34,328 bases of DNA from assembly GCA_021162745.1 (NCBI GenBank), contig JAGGYC010000057.1, forward strand, positions 1 to 34,328, read 5' to 3'. Shown here one piece after another: positions 1 to 7,841 of the stretch; within the stretch, counting starts at the first letter, position 1; each line of letters starts with the position of its first letter. Position numbers and translations under genes: made by a program. Source of the DNA: Desulfuromonas sp. (GTDB lineage: Bacteria; Desulfobacterota; Desulfuromonadia; Desulfuromonadales; Desulfuromonadaceae). The notes under the pieces are model-generated. The model had not been told where the DNA came from, made no database searches, and worked only from the letters and a program-made list of their open reading frames with translations.

Positions 1-168
1 CCTGTTGCTGATCCTGTTGCTGATCCTGTTGCTGATCCTGTTGCTGATCCTGTTGCTGATCCTGTTGCTGATCCTGTTGCTGATCCTGTTGCTGATCCTG
101 TTGCTGATCCTGCTGCTGATCCTGCTGCTGATCCTGCTGCTGATCCTGCTGCTGATCCTGCTGCTGAT
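1..168 (-). repeat. 12-bp coding tandem repeat (DQQQ), at least 14 units
   Basis: Fourteen perfect-length 12-bp units run from 1 to 168 and continue off the window. On the coding (minus) strand each unit encodes Asp-Gln-Gln-Gln. The nine units at 1-108 use one codon spelling (CAACAG-type) and the five at 109-168 another (CAGCAG-type), so two homogeneous blocks are joined. This forms a low-complexity Gln/Asp tail behind the TPR region of the VWA protein. Copy number is probably variable between strains (inference). Confidence 0.97.
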
Positions 169-1561
169 CTTGTTGTTTCAGATACTTCTCAACGGCCTGC
201 TTGTTGGCCAGGGCATCCTCATGGTCGGGATCAAGCTCTAACGCCTGATCGTAGGCGTTTACCGCCTCCGCCAGTTGGCCACTGCGAGCCAGGGCATTGC
301 CGCGGTTATAGCAATCGTCGGCACTGTCGGCGTGGGCGAACAGTTCGGCCGCTTCAGCGAATTTGTTGTCGCGATACAGGGCACTGGCTTTCCAGCGTGG
401 ATCGTTAAACTGCTGCCCGGCGCGGGTGTAATCGTTATTGCTAAAGGCCTGGGCGCCGCGTTGATCCGTTGTGTGCCACAGAGTGTTCCAGTCTGTGGGC
501 CATTCCAGCGCCTGCGCCGGACTCGGCAGCCACAATGTCAGACACAGCATCAACAGCCAGCCGCGCCGGAAACCCAGAGCTACCAGCAGTGCCAGCGGCC
601 ATAGCAGCCATGGCCCCTCTTCGCGCCAGCGTTCGGTGATCGCCTGGCTGGTTTCGTCGTCCAGGTTGCCGGGCTGTTGTTCAATGCCGGCCAGCAGGGT
701 ATCAAGATCGCGGTTGTCGATGGTCAATGGATGATAGCGACCGCCACCGTCACGCGCCAGCTGTTGCAGAGCCGAACTGTTCAGCTGGGGCAACACCAGT
801 TGGCCGGAGCTGTCTTTTAGAAATCCGCCCTCGGCCTGGGGGATGGGGGCGCCGTCGCTGGTGCCGACACCGAGTATCGCGAGGCGAAAGCCCTGCTTGG
901 CCAACTGTCGGGCGGCGGCTTCAGCACCCTGCGGTTGATCGTCATCGGTGACCAGCAATAGCGTGCCTTGCGACAATCCGGCCTGTTGCAGCAGCTCACT
1001 GCCGAGTTGAATCGCCTGCTGCGGGGCGCTGCCCTGAACCGGCATCAGCGCTGGTTCGAGACTGCCGAGCAGGGCGGTGATTGTTTTGGTGTCGTCGGTT
1101 AACGGTACGACGGTAAAGGCTTGACCGGCAAACACGACTAGCGCCGTCTGCCCCTCGCGGCGTTCGCGCAGCAGGTCGGTCAGTTTCAGTCGTGCCTGCA
1201 CCAGTCGACTTGGTTTCTGGTCTGCCGCCAGCATCGATTGTGATAGATCAAGCAGCACCACCACTGCCGATTGTTGACGAAACAGCGGTTGTGGTTGTTG
1301 TTGCCACACCGGCCCGGCCAGGGCAATGAGGGCCAGTAGTCCGGCGGTCAGAACTAACAGATAGGGGCTGAGGCGGCGCTTGCTGTCTCGACCGATGAGG
1401 ATATGCGGCAGCAATTCGCGGTCGCACTGGTTGTGCCAGCTGGAGCGTTGTTGATGGCGGCGATACCCCCACCACAGCACGGCGCACAGTACGGGGATCA
1501 ACAGCAGCCACAGTGGACGGAGAAAATGGAATGATTGCGTAAGCTGGTCGAAATAAGTCAT
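1..1561 (-). CDS. BatB/BatC-like VWA and TPR membrane protein (3' end outside window)
   Basis: The minus strand reads open from an ATG at 1561 to the window edge (520 codons), so the C-terminus is missing. Order of parts: a membrane segment near residues 15-33, another near 68-84, and a von Willebrand A domain with a MIDAS motif DLSQSM at 106-111. A further hydrophobic pair near 320-355 follows, then TPR-like helices (about 385-455, ending ALELDPDHEDALANKQAVE), then a DQQQ repeat from residue 465 onward. VWA plus TPR in one chain matches fused BatB/BatC proteins, which work with MoxR ATPases at the inner membrane; their exact role is poorly defined. The ATG overlaps the stop of the upstream VWA gene (ATGA), which fixes the start and indicates translational coupling. 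The family assignment is firm; the function is inferred. Confidence 0.85.
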   Translation of the reverse strand, partial: MTYFDQLTQSFHFLRPLWLLLIPVLCAVLWWGYRRHQQRSSWHNQCDRELLPHILIGRDSKRRLSPYLLVLTAGLLALIALAGPVWQQQPQPLFRQQSAVVVLLDLSQSMLAADQKPSRLVQARLKLTDLLRERREGQTALVVFAGQAFTVVPLTDDTKTITALLGSLEPALMPVQGSAPQQAIQLGSELLQQAGLSQGTLLLVTDDDQPQGAEAAARQLAKQGFRLAILGVGTSDGAPIPQAEGGFLKDSSGQLVLPQLNSSALQQLARDGGGRYHPLTIDNRDLDTLLAGIEQQPGNLDDETSQAITERWREEGPWLLWPLALLVALGFRRGWLLMLCLTLWLPSPAQALEWPTDWNTLWHTTDQRGAQAFSNNDYTRAGQQFNDPRWKASALYRDNKFAEAAELFAHADSADDCYNRGNALARSGQLAEAVNAYDQALELDPDHEDALANKQAVEKYLKQQDQQQDQQQDQQQDQQQDQQQDQQQDQQQDQQQDQQQDQQQDQQQDQQQDQQQDQQQ

Positions 1562-2553
1562 GACCACCCCCGTGAGCGGCTGCCGAGCAATAACAGGCTG
1601 GCCAAAAACAGCGTGACGCCGAGAGGCCAGAGGTAGAGGTCGGTCAGTGGCCGATAGATGTTTTTCTCTTTCTCCACCGGTTCCAGCAGGTCGAGCTGCT
1701 GGTAGATCTGTGCCAGTTCGGCGGTGTCGCGAGCGCGAAAATATTGGCCACCGGTCATCTCCGCCATCCGGCGCAGGGTGGTTTCATCGAGGTCGGCTGA
1801 TGGATTGACGGTGCGTTTGAAGAACAAGACTCCCGTCTCCATTGTCTCGGCTCCAAGACCGATGGTGTAGATCTTCAACGCCATATCGGCGGCCAGTTGT
1901 GCGGCCTTTTCCGGTGCTATCTGACCGCTGGTGTTGGCACCGTCGGTGAGCAGAATCAACACGTTACGGGCGCCCTTGTCGCTGCTCAGCCGTTTGAGCG
2001 CCAGACCGACGGCGTCGCCGATAGCGGTTTTTTTGCCGGCCAGGCCGATCACTGTCTCGTTGAGCAGCCGGGTCAGGGTGGTGTGGTCAAAGGTGAGCGG
2101 TGTCTGCACGTAGGGTTGGTCGCCAAACAGGATTAGGCCGAGGCGGTCACCGGGACGGTGCCTGATAAATTCACCGGCTACGGCCTTGAGCGCTGTGAGA
2201 CGGTTGACCTTATTACCGCGTAGCTCAAAGTCCTCGATCTGCATACTGCCGGATAGATCCACCGCCATCATCAGGTCGCGACCGCTGACCGGTAACTCCA
2301 GTGCCTGACCGAGCCATTGCGGGCGGCTACAGGCCAGAACCAGCAGCAGCCAGCACAGAATGGTCAACCATAGTCGCAGCCGTGATGTCGGTCTGGGGAC
2401 GCTGCCGGTTTGAGCGGCGTCGCTGGTAAAGGGGGCGAGGTTGGGCACCCACAGGGCGGCATGGCTTGCTTGTTCGGCCCTTGGCATCCAGCGGTAGATC
2501 AGGTAGGGCAGCGGCAGCAGGGCGATGGCCCATGGCCAGGCAAATTGAATCAT
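1558..2553 (-). CDS. BatA-like VWA domain membrane protein
   Basis: A 331-residue protein with two N-terminal membrane segments (about 5-22 and 60-77), a VWA domain carrying the MIDAS signature AVDLSGSM (Asp99, Ser101, Ser103) with a later LLTDGANTSG loop, and one C-terminal membrane helix near 307-325. This layout is typical of BatA (Bacteroides aerotolerance-type) proteins found beside MoxR. The metal-binding VWA domain presumably faces the periplasm and binds partner proteins. An upstream in-frame ATG at 2607 exists, but the ATG at 2553 overlaps the stop of the preceding gene as ATGA and begins directly before the first membrane helix, so it is preferred. It sits in an operon with DUF58, DUF4381 and the BatB/C fusion. 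Confidence 0.88.
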   Translation of the reverse strand: MIQFAWPWAIALLPLPYLIYRWMPRAEQASHAALWVPNLAPFTSDAAQTGSVPRPTSRLRLWLTILCWLLLVLACSRPQWLGQALELPVSGRDLMMAVDLSGSMQIEDFELRGNKVNRLTALKAVAGEFIRHRPGDRLGLILFGDQPYVQTPLTFDHTTLTRLLNETVIGLAGKKTAIGDAVGLALKRLSSDKGARNVLILLTDGANTSGQIAPEKAAQLAADMALKIYTIGLGAETMETGVLFFKRTVNPSADLDETTLRRMAEMTGGQYFRARDTAELAQIYQQLDLLEPVEKEKNIYRPLTDLYLWPLGVTLFLASLLLLGSRSRGWS

Positions 2554-3056
2554 TTTCGCCTCCCGTTCGCGGTGACTTTGGGGGCGAGGGGCAGTTGCTT
2601 GAGCCAACGTCGGCAGAGGCGGATCAGGGCGCTTAACGACTCCTCGTCCAGATCGGTGTGGGGTTGATAAGGACCACTGGCCAGTGGGCGGCCAACACCG
2701 TCGGTGAACGGTTGATCATTGAATGGCCGGTTGAGAAATTGCAGCCACTCTTCGCCGTGCAGAGCGGCACAGTCGGCGTCGGGAAAGTGGAGAATCGCCA
2801 TGTGACGCATCAACTGTGACAGCTGTTGCAGTAGCAGCCGACTATCGCGTTGAGCGGCGTTTTGCTCCAGTTCCAGCAGTTGCTGTAGGCCAAGGCGGTG
2901 GTAGTGGCGGCGGTGATAGCGTTTGAGCTGCCAGACGATCAAAGAGACCAGCAGCAGGGTCAGGGCGAGCAACAGCCACCAGCCGGGAGCTGGCGGCCAC
3001 CAGCCGATGGCCTCGGGCAGATGGATATCACGCAGTTGCAGGGCGTCCGGGGTCAT
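2550..3056 (-). CDS. DUF4381 family membrane protein
   Basis: A 168-residue protein starting MTPDALQLRDIHLPEAIGWW, with one hydrophobic segment near 27-43 (PGWWLLLALTLLLVSLIVW) followed by a basic KRYHRRHYHR stretch and a soluble helical C-terminal domain. The Trp-rich start, single membrane anchor and position between DUF58 and BatA are characteristic of DUF4381, a family of unknown biochemical function in MoxR-Bat operons. The start at 3056 overlaps the DUF58 stop (ATGA), and the stop overlaps the batA start the same way. The longer reading frame from 3089 would run into the DUF58 gene and is not favoured. Confidence 0.85.
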   Translation of the reverse strand: MTPDALQLRDIHLPEAIGWWPPAPGWWLLLALTLLLVSLIVWQLKRYHRRHYHRLGLQQLLELEQNAAQRDSRLLLQQLSQLMRHMAILHFPDADCAALHGEEWLQFLNRPFNDQPFTDGVGRPLASGPYQPHTDLDEESLSALIRLCRRWLKQLPLAPKVTANGRRK

Positions 3057-3997
3057 CGTTGCCCTCCTGCTGTTTGTCCTCGCAGGCACTCCACCGGATT
3101 GTCGCTGGTGGCACAGGTGAAAAAGCGTGCTCTGCTGCGTTGGCAGAACTGTTGCAGTCGTTGCCGATGGGCTTCGAACTGTGCACTGTAGTGATCACGG
3201 AACGGGCGATTGCCGGTGTCGAGTTGTAGCGGTTGTTGGCCATTGCTCAGGGGGTAGACCCCAGCGGTCGGCAGGGAGGTCTCCATGATGTCGTAACACA
3301 GGATCAATTGCAGTTGGCAGTGGCGGCCGAGCAGCGTCAGCTGTTTTTCAACGTTGTCGTCCCACTGAGCAAAATCGCTGATCAGGGTCACCAGGCTGCC
3401 GGGGCGGGCAACACGATGCAGGCGGGCCAGGGTCTGGTGCAGCCGCTGCTGGGGGTCGAACGGTTGATGGAGTTCGCGTTGCCAGGCCGGGGCGTTGACC
3501 ATCTGCCGCAGCATGGCCAGTACGCCGCGTTTGCCCGATTGCGGGCGCAGTTCAACATGGCGCTCTTCGGAAAACAGAAAAGCACCGAGGCGGTCGCTAT
3601 TGGCCAGCGCCTGCCAGCCGATCAGCGCCGCCAGTTGCGAGGCTTGAACAGCCTTGAACGAGCCGCGGGTGGCGAAAAACATCGGTCGCCGGTAGTCGAG
3701 GGCCACCAGTACCGGCCGCTCGCGCTCCTCATGAAACAGTTTGGTGTGCGGCTTGCCGGTACGCGCTGTCACCCGCCAGTCGATGGTGCGGATATCGTCC
3801 CCATTTTGATAGCTGCGCACCTCAGAAAATTCCATCCCCCGGCCACGAAACGGCGAACGGTAACCGCCGTCCTGTCGAGCCAGACTGCGTAGCGGACGAT
3901 GTAGACCGGCGTCAACCTGTCGGCGCAGGGCGATCAGACCGGGCAGGTCGATGGCGATGCGGGGGTTGCTGGGTTTTTTGCTGGCTGATGGATTCAT
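3053..3997 (-). CDS. DUF58 domain protein
   Basis: A 314-residue protein. The conserved DUF58 core is visible near residues 43-90: the Gly-rich GGYRSPFRGRGMEFSEVR segment, then YQNGDDIRTIDWRVTARTGK, then FHEERERPVLVALDYRRPM, which corresponds to the start of a VWA-like fold without an intact MIDAS. DUF58 proteins accompany MoxR AAA+ ATPases and may help assemble or activate VWA partners; the biochemical role is unproven. An AGAGAG ribosome-binding-like sequence precedes the ATG at 3997. The gene is translationally coupled to the DUF4381 gene downstream. It is separated from moxR by a repeat-containing gap of about 530 bp, which is unusual because these genes are normally adjacent. Confidence 0.9.
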   Translation of the reverse strand: MNPSASKKPSNPRIAIDLPGLIALRRQVDAGLHRPLRSLARQDGGYRSPFRGRGMEFSEVRSYQNGDDIRTIDWRVTARTGKPHTKLFHEERERPVLVALDYRRPMFFATRGSFKAVQASQLAALIGWQALANSDRLGAFLFSEERHVELRPQSGKRGVLAMLRQMVNAPAWQRELHQPFDPQQRLHQTLARLHRVARPGSLVTLISDFAQWDDNVEKQLTLLGRHCQLQLILCYDIMETSLPTAGVYPLSNGQQPLQLDTGNRPFRDHYSAQFEAHRQRLQQFCQRSRARFFTCATSDNPVECLRGQTAGGQR

Positions 3998-4041
3998 ACA
4001 GCTCTCTTGACTTTGGTTTTAATGCGTTTCTGGTCAATCCG

Positions 4042-4073
4042 TTGTCGGGTTATGCTCCGCTAATCCGACCTAC
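4042..4073. repeat. Solo copy of GTCGGGTTA-type palindrome
   Basis: A short imperfect palindrome with arms GTCGGGTTA and TAATCCGAC around a GC-rich centre. It matches the terminal palindrome of the two larger repeat copies (4413-4445 and 6620-6651) but stands alone here, with two T/C differences. It lies between the DUF58 start and repeat copy 1. Palindromes of this kind occur as REP-like dispersed repeats in many proteobacteria; its role is unknown. Confidence 0.75.
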
Positions 4074-4117
4074 CATTTTATCGTTTTCAACGAAATAGTG
4101 GAAATGTAACATTCACC

Positions 4118-4499
4118 ACCAACAGGGTGTTGCAAAACGGTACCACGGAAGAAATAGATACCGATCAAGCATTCAAATTATTCAAGTCGTTGTTTTGGAA
4201 AAGTGACCACTCAGTCGGCCTCAAGGTCCGACTTGCCGCCAAGGTGAAGCAAGACGGAAACAGACTCATCGTCGGTGGATGTGCGACCCCCGGAGGGCAA
4301 GGTTTTAAGGCCATTTTTTGCGTACTTTTTTGTGGCCTTTCAAAAAAGTACGTCGGCTGCGGGACGAAACCCGCGAACTTGACTTTAGGTTTTAAGGGTT
4401 TGGAATCAACAGTTGTCGGGTTACGCTCCGCTAACCCGACCTACAAAACTCTCGTTGACGCTCATTACGTTCGGCGGCGACAAACGGGGGACCCTAGTG
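4118..4499 (+). repeat. Multi-hairpin dispersed element, copy 1
   Basis: About 380 bp shared with 6579-6951 (reverse orientation) and partly with 8967-9163. Left boundary is ACCAACAGGGTGTTGCA (4118-4134); right boundary is the GGCGGCGACAAACGGGGG region. Internal inverted repeats are AGTCGG/CCGACT (4213-4218/4228-4233), CGTACTTTTTTG/CAAAAAAGTACG (4321-4332/4341-4352), GCGGG/CCCGC around ACGAAA (4359-4374) and the GTCGGGTTA palindrome (4413-4445). It lies in the gap between moxR and DUF58, 31 bp past the moxR stop. A 128-codon reading frame across it (4127-4513) looks spurious because it only follows the repeat. The element could be a non-autonomous mobile repeat or a structured 3' UTR. Confidence 0.85.
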
Positions 4500-4530
4500 C
4501 CGTACCGATATGAATTTTCGGACAGCCATC

Positions 4531-5496
4531 CTACGGAACAGGAATCCGGGCAATCAGTTCACCGACCAGGCGGTCAACACTGACCCCTTCAGCCTCGGCT
4601 TCATAGCTGAGCAGCACGCGGTGGCGCAGTACATCGAAGGCCAGCTGCTGAATATCCTCCGGCGTTACATAGTCTCGGCCCAGCAACCAGGCGCGGCTGC
4701 GGGCACAGCGATCAAGGGCGATGGTGGCACGCGGGCTGGCACCGTATTGAATCCAACCGGCCAGATCGTCGCCATAGCGTTGTGGTTCGCGGCTGGCGAG
4801 GATGATCTGTAACAGATAGCTTTCCAAATTGTCGGCCAGGTAAACGTCGAGTACCGCGTTGCGTGCCTGCTTCAATTGGGCGCGGCTGATAGATTGCGTG
4901 TTGGGTTCAACACTGGGTTGGGCGGCCTCGCGGCGTGCCAGTTGCAGGATCTGCCGCTCGGCCTTTTCAGCCGGATAGCTGACGTTGACATGGAGCAGAA
5001 AACGGTCGAGTTGGGCTTCGGGCAGCGGGTAGGTGCCCTCCTGCTCGATGGGGTTCTGGGTCGCCATGACCAAAAAAGGTTCGGCAAGGGTATAGGTGGT
5101 CTGGCCGACGGTGATCTGGCGTTCGGCCATCGCTTCGAGCAGGGCCGATTGCACCTTGGCCGGAGCGCGATTGATCTCATCGGCCAATACCAGATTGTGG
5201 AACAGTGGCCCCTGCTGAAATTCAAAAACGCCCTGCTGCGGGCGGTAGATCTCGGTGCCGGTCAAATCGGCGGGCAACAGGTCGGGGGTAAACTGGATGC
5301 GGTGAAAACTGCCTTCCAGATGTTCACCAAGTAGGCGGATGGCGCGGGTCTTTGCCAGGCCGGGAGCGCCTTCGACTAAAAGATGGCCGTCGGCCAGCAG
5401 GGCAATCAGCAGTCGCTCAATCAGTTGCGGTTGGCCGATAATCTGTTGGTCAAGGCGATGGGAAAGTTGCACAAACAGCTGTTGAATCGTTTCCAT
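4531..5496 (-). CDS. MoxR family AAA+ ATPase
   Basis: A 321-residue AAA+ ATPase. The Walker A region is VEGAPGLAKT (about 45-54), Walker B is LVLADEINRAPAKVQSALLEAM, sensor 1 is in VMATQNPIEQEGTYPLPEAQLDRF, and the C-terminal lid has GASPRATIAL. These are hallmark MoxR motifs. MoxR ATPases act as chaperone-like partners for VWA proteins, consistent with the downstream DUF58/BatA/BatB genes. Three in-frame ATGs lie at 5523, 5511 and 5496; the one at 5496 has GGAG nine bases upstream and gives the usual family N-terminus METIQQLF, so it is chosen. It is probably the first gene of the operon. Confidence 0.93.
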   Translation of the reverse strand: METIQQLFVQLSHRLDQQIIGQPQLIERLLIALLADGHLLVEGAPGLAKTRAIRLLGEHLEGSFHRIQFTPDLLPADLTGTEIYRPQQGVFEFQQGPLFHNLVLADEINRAPAKVQSALLEAMAERQITVGQTTYTLAEPFLVMATQNPIEQEGTYPLPEAQLDRFLLHVNVSYPAEKAERQILQLARREAAQPSVEPNTQSISRAQLKQARNAVLDVYLADNLESYLLQIILASREPQRYGDDLAGWIQYGASPRATIALDRCARSRAWLLGRDYVTPEDIQQLAFDVLRHRVLLSYEAEAEGVSVDRLVGELIARIPVP

Positions 5497-5526
5497 GAAT
5501 CGTTTCTCCATCTGATCTGTCAAATT

Positions 5527-5541
5527 GTGTATTTTTTACAC
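5527..5541. promoter_or_regulatory. Small inverted repeat upstream of moxR
   Basis: GTGTA and TACAC arms flank a T-rich centre just upstream of the moxR start. The position suits an operator, but the arms are only five bases and AT-rich, so it may be chance. Confidence 0.25.
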
Positions 5542-5648
5542 TGTGTAGCGGAAGGTGTCTTACGGACAACAGTTTTACCCCTGTGGCAGGTGAAAAAAAA
5601 GGTGCAAATGCACAGTTTGAGAGTGGGCGTTTAAAAAAAAATGCAACG

Positions 5649-5657
5649 TGCTATGAT
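5649..5657 (+). promoter_or_regulatory. Possible extended -10 promoter of queF
   Basis: TGCTATGAT fits an extended -10 element (TGn then TATGAT), 69 bases upstream of the queF ATG. No good -35 at 16-18 bp was seen. A GCCGCC/GGCGGC inverted repeat (5660-5665 and 5687-5692) follows at once, around the expected start of transcription. No sequence resembling a preQ1 riboswitch was recognised in this leader. Confidence 0.4.
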
Positions 5658-5725
5658 AGGCCGCCGTTTGCAGTGCTAATCATGAAGGCGGCTAATCTGT
5701 TTAATTTTAACGAAAGAGTTGCACG

Positions 5726-6553
5726 ATGAGTGATCTGCCGGAAATCCCCCTCGGTAAAGCTACCGCCTATCCAGACCAGTATGATGCCGCCCTGTTGTTC
5801 CCGGTGCCGCGTCAGCTTAAACGCGACGAAATCGGCGTCAGTCATCCGCTGCCGTTTTGCGGTGAAGATCAGTGGAACGGCTACGAGTTGTCGTGGTTGA
5901 ACAGCAAAGGTAAGCCGGTAGTGGCGTTGGCGGTGTTCCGTTTCCCCTGCACCTCGGAGTTTCTGGTCGAGTCGAAATCGTTCAAGCTCTATCTCAACTC
6001 CCTCAATCAATGTCGTTTTGCCGATACTCAACAGGTGACACAGCTGTTGCAGCGTGATCTGTCGGCAGTGGTCGGAGCGCCGATGACGGTTGAGTTGAGC
6101 GGTGTCGATGAGATTGAACCGTGGCAGGTGCAGCGTTTGTCGGGGATCTGTCTCGATGAGATTGATCTTGATGTTGAGTATTACCAACTCAAAGCCGAGC
6201 TGCTGATGGGGGCTGCCGATCCGCAGCAGATTGTTGACGAGACCGTCCACAGTCATCTGTTGAAGAGCAACTGCCTGATCACCTCCCAGCCTGACTGGGC
6301 CAGCGTGTGGATCGATTATCGCGGGGCGAAGATTGATCACCGGGCGTTGTTGGCCTATCTAATCTCCTTTCGCCAGCATAATGAATTTCATGAACAGTGT
6401 GTTGAGCGGATCTTTACCGACTTGATGCGCTTTTGTCAGCCGGAGAGGTTGACGGTGTATGCTCGTTATACGCGGCGCGGGGGATTGGATATTAATCCCT
6501 GGCGTAGCACTGAGAAGGGGAGTGCGCCGCACTGGCGGTTGAGTCGGCAATAG
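5726..6553 (+). CDS. queF: NADPH-dependent 7-cyano-7-deazaguanine (preQ0) reductase, long type
   Basis: QueF reduces the nitrile of preQ0 to the amine preQ1 in queuosine tRNA modification, in the cytoplasm. The 275-residue length matches the long (E. coli-like) two-domain form. The family signature ESKSFKLYLNSLNQ is at 82-95. The catalytic cysteine is Cys183 in SNCLITSQPDW, with Asp190 of the same motif as the likely proton donor. The C-terminal domain has DYRGAKIDHRALLAYLISFRQ and HEQCVERIF. The ATG at 5726 follows a weak GAAAGAG site. It appears to be a single-gene unit, divergent from moxR and followed 25 bp later by repeat copy 2. No other queuosine gene is in the window. Confidence 0.96.
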   Translation: MSDLPEIPLGKATAYPDQYDAALLFPVPRQLKRDEIGVSHPLPFCGEDQWNGYELSWLNSKGKPVVALAVFRFPCTSEFLVESKSFKLYLNSLNQCRFADTQQVTQLLQRDLSAVVGAPMTVELSGVDEIEPWQVQRLSGICLDEIDLDVEYYQLKAELLMGAADPQQIVDETVHSHLLKSNCLITSQPDWASVWIDYRGAKIDHRALLAYLISFRQHNEFHEQCVERIFTDLMRFCQPERLTVYARYTRRGGLDINPWRSTEKGSAPHWRLSRQ

Positions 6554-6578
6554 TTTGTTTTTCTATTGCAACGTAACA

Positions 6579-6951
6579 CACCAGGGCCCCCGGTTTGTCG
6601 CCGCCGAACGCAATGGTTTTGTAGGTCGGGTTAGCGGAGCGTAACCCGACAAATGTTGATTCCAAATCCTTAAAACCTAAGGTCAAGTTCGCGGGTTTCG
6701 TCCCGCAGCCGACATCCTTTCTTTGCAAAGCCCCAAAGAAAGGATGCAAAGAAATGGCTTTTGAACCCAGCCCTCCGGGGGTCGCAGATCCACCGACGAT
6801 GAGTCGGTTTCTGTTATGCTTCACCTTGGCGGCAAGTCGGATCTTTCGACCGACTGAGTTAATGGTTATTCATAGCTGAGGCGTTGATTAACTTGGTTGT
6901 TTGGGTGGTGTCTGGTTTTTCCGTGGCACTGTTGTGCAACACCCTGTTGGT
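6579..6951 (-). repeat. Multi-hairpin dispersed element, copy 2
   Basis: Same element as 4118-4499 in the opposite orientation, bounded by the CCGGTTTGTCGCCGCC end next to queF and the TGCAACACCCTGTTGGT end at 6935-6951. It keeps the palindrome at 6620-6651, a GCGGG/CCCGC hairpin, and AGTCGG/CCGACT (6835-6840/6850-6855). Its central hairpin is CATCCTTTCTTTG/CAAAGAAAGGATG (6713-6725/6734-6746), a different sequence from copy 1 but again perfectly paired. The first part is divergent between copies, the middle and palindrome are conserved. A 110-codon frame on the minus strand (6492-6824) is judged repeat-derived. The remaining 150 bp to the thioesterase gene (6952-7101) is AT-rich and shows no gene. 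Confidence 0.85.
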
Positions 6952-7101
6952 GCTGTCATAAGTCATGGTAGGTGACATTGCTCGGCAACATAAAAGTCAA
7001 AATCAAAGACTTAACTTGTAACATCATATTTATTTTATGATTGCAGGTGCGACACCGTTCTTTATTGTGTCCCTGCTTTATTATTTAAGGAGAATTGAAC
7101 C

Positions 7102-7581
7102 GTGAAAGACACAGGAAAGATTCCGACAACCAACATTGATTTAAGCGGCGAAGCCGATTGGACACCCTTCGATGCCCCAGCCCTGGTGGGTGCATCGCTC
7201 CGTTTTGTGTCTGGTGAGCCCGATGGCGATCGCTATCGGGTGCGCTACTATCGCAACGCAAAGCAGGAGCTGCGGGCACGCATCTGGTTCGGTCCCGCAA
7301 CTGAAGGGCCTCCCGGTCACTCTCACGGTGGTGCCATGGCTGCTGTGCTCGACGAGGTGCTGGGTCTGGCGGCCTGGACAGCAGGGTATGCCATTGTTGT
7401 TGGCAACCTCAATATCAGCTTCCGCAACTTGCTGCCATTGGGCGCGGTGGTCACTGTTGAGAGTACGGTGGTGTCAGTCGCAGGGCGCAAGGTGATGGTT
7501 CACGGCGCGATCTGCCAGGGGGATACTGTGTTTGCCTCTGCCGAATGCCTATGCATTACCATTCCACAGCAGGCGGATTAA
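7102..7581 (+). CDS. PaaI-type hotdog-fold acyl-CoA thioesterase
   Basis: A 159-residue single hotdog-fold protein. The family motif is PPGHSHGGAMAAVLDEVLG (71-89), with HGG at 75-77 and the catalytic-region Asp-Glu at 84-85, followed by the core strand GNLNISFRNLLPLGAVVTVE. Such enzymes hydrolyse acyl-CoA or aryl-CoA thioesters in the cytoplasm; the substrate cannot be read from sequence. The start is GTG at 7102, preceded by a strong AAGGAGA site at 7088-7094. It is transcribed alone; the flanking DNA on both sides is repetitive or structured. Confidence 0.88.
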   Translation: MKDTGKIPTTNIDLSGEADWTPFDAPALVGASLRFVSGEPDGDRYRVRYYRNAKQELRARIWFGPATEGPPGHSHGGAMAAVLDEVLGLAAWTAGYAIVVGNLNISFRNLLPLGAVVTVESTVVSVAGRKVMVHGAICQGDTVFASAECLCITIPQQAD

Positions 7582-7680
7582 GAGATCTATTTTAAGGTCG
7601 TTTTTTGCTTGCTGCAGTTGTGCCTGTCAAAGAATGGTTGTCGGTATTGGGATGGAAAAGCGCGATATTTATTGTTTCAT

Positions 7681-7840
7681 CACGCAGGTTAAAACCATGG
7701 ACTTTTAGTCCAAGTCTTTCAGATGTTACTCATTTTTATGTTTTTGGATGGTTTTTGTTTTGGGGGTTGAACTTGTTTTTAGGGACTTTCATTCCCGATT
7801 AAACCCCTGCACTTTAGTGCAGGGTTGTTTAGTTTAAAAA
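7681..7840 (+). mobile_element. Probable IS200/IS605-derived mini-element (PATE-like) without transposase
   Basis: A left hairpin TGGACT-TTT-AGTCCA (7698-7712), preceded by GGTTAAAACCA, and a right hairpin CCCTGCAC-TTTA-GTGCAGGG (7805-7824), preceded by GATTAAAC and followed by TTGTTTAGTTT, are about 110 bp apart. Subterminal imperfect palindromes with TTT or TTTA loops in this setting resemble the ends of IS200/IS605 elements, which carry hairpins recognised by the Y1 transposase. Only a short meaningless frame lies between, so it would be a non-autonomous remnant. The right hairpin could alternatively be a terminator for the thioesterase gene. Exact ends are not defined. Confidence 0.45.
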
Positions 7841-7841
7841 C

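Noticed and set aside
1-168. CRISPR-like regular repeat
   Set aside because: Units are 12 bp with no spacers; it is a coding tandem repeat.
5-241. 78-residue Leu/Ile-repeat reading frame on the plus strand
   Set aside because: It is the antisense of the DQQQ repeat in the VWA-TPR gene, which continues in frame with clear domains.
4127-4513. 128-residue reading frame
   Set aside because: It lies within the multi-hairpin element and its similarity to the frame at 6492-6824 comes only from the repeat; hairpins covary rather than codons being conserved.
5530-5725. preQ1 riboswitch upstream of queF
   Set aside because: The leader lacks the recognisable preQ1 aptamer sequence; only a short GCCGCC/GGCGGC pair was found.
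6492-6824. 110-residue minus-strand reading frame
   Set aside because: Overlaps the 3' end of queF and the repeat element; no ribosome site and repeat-derived sequence.
7605-7802. 65-residue reading frame after the thioesterase gene
   Set aside because: Low-complexity hydrophobic sequence, no ribosome site, and it spans the left hairpin of the mini-element.
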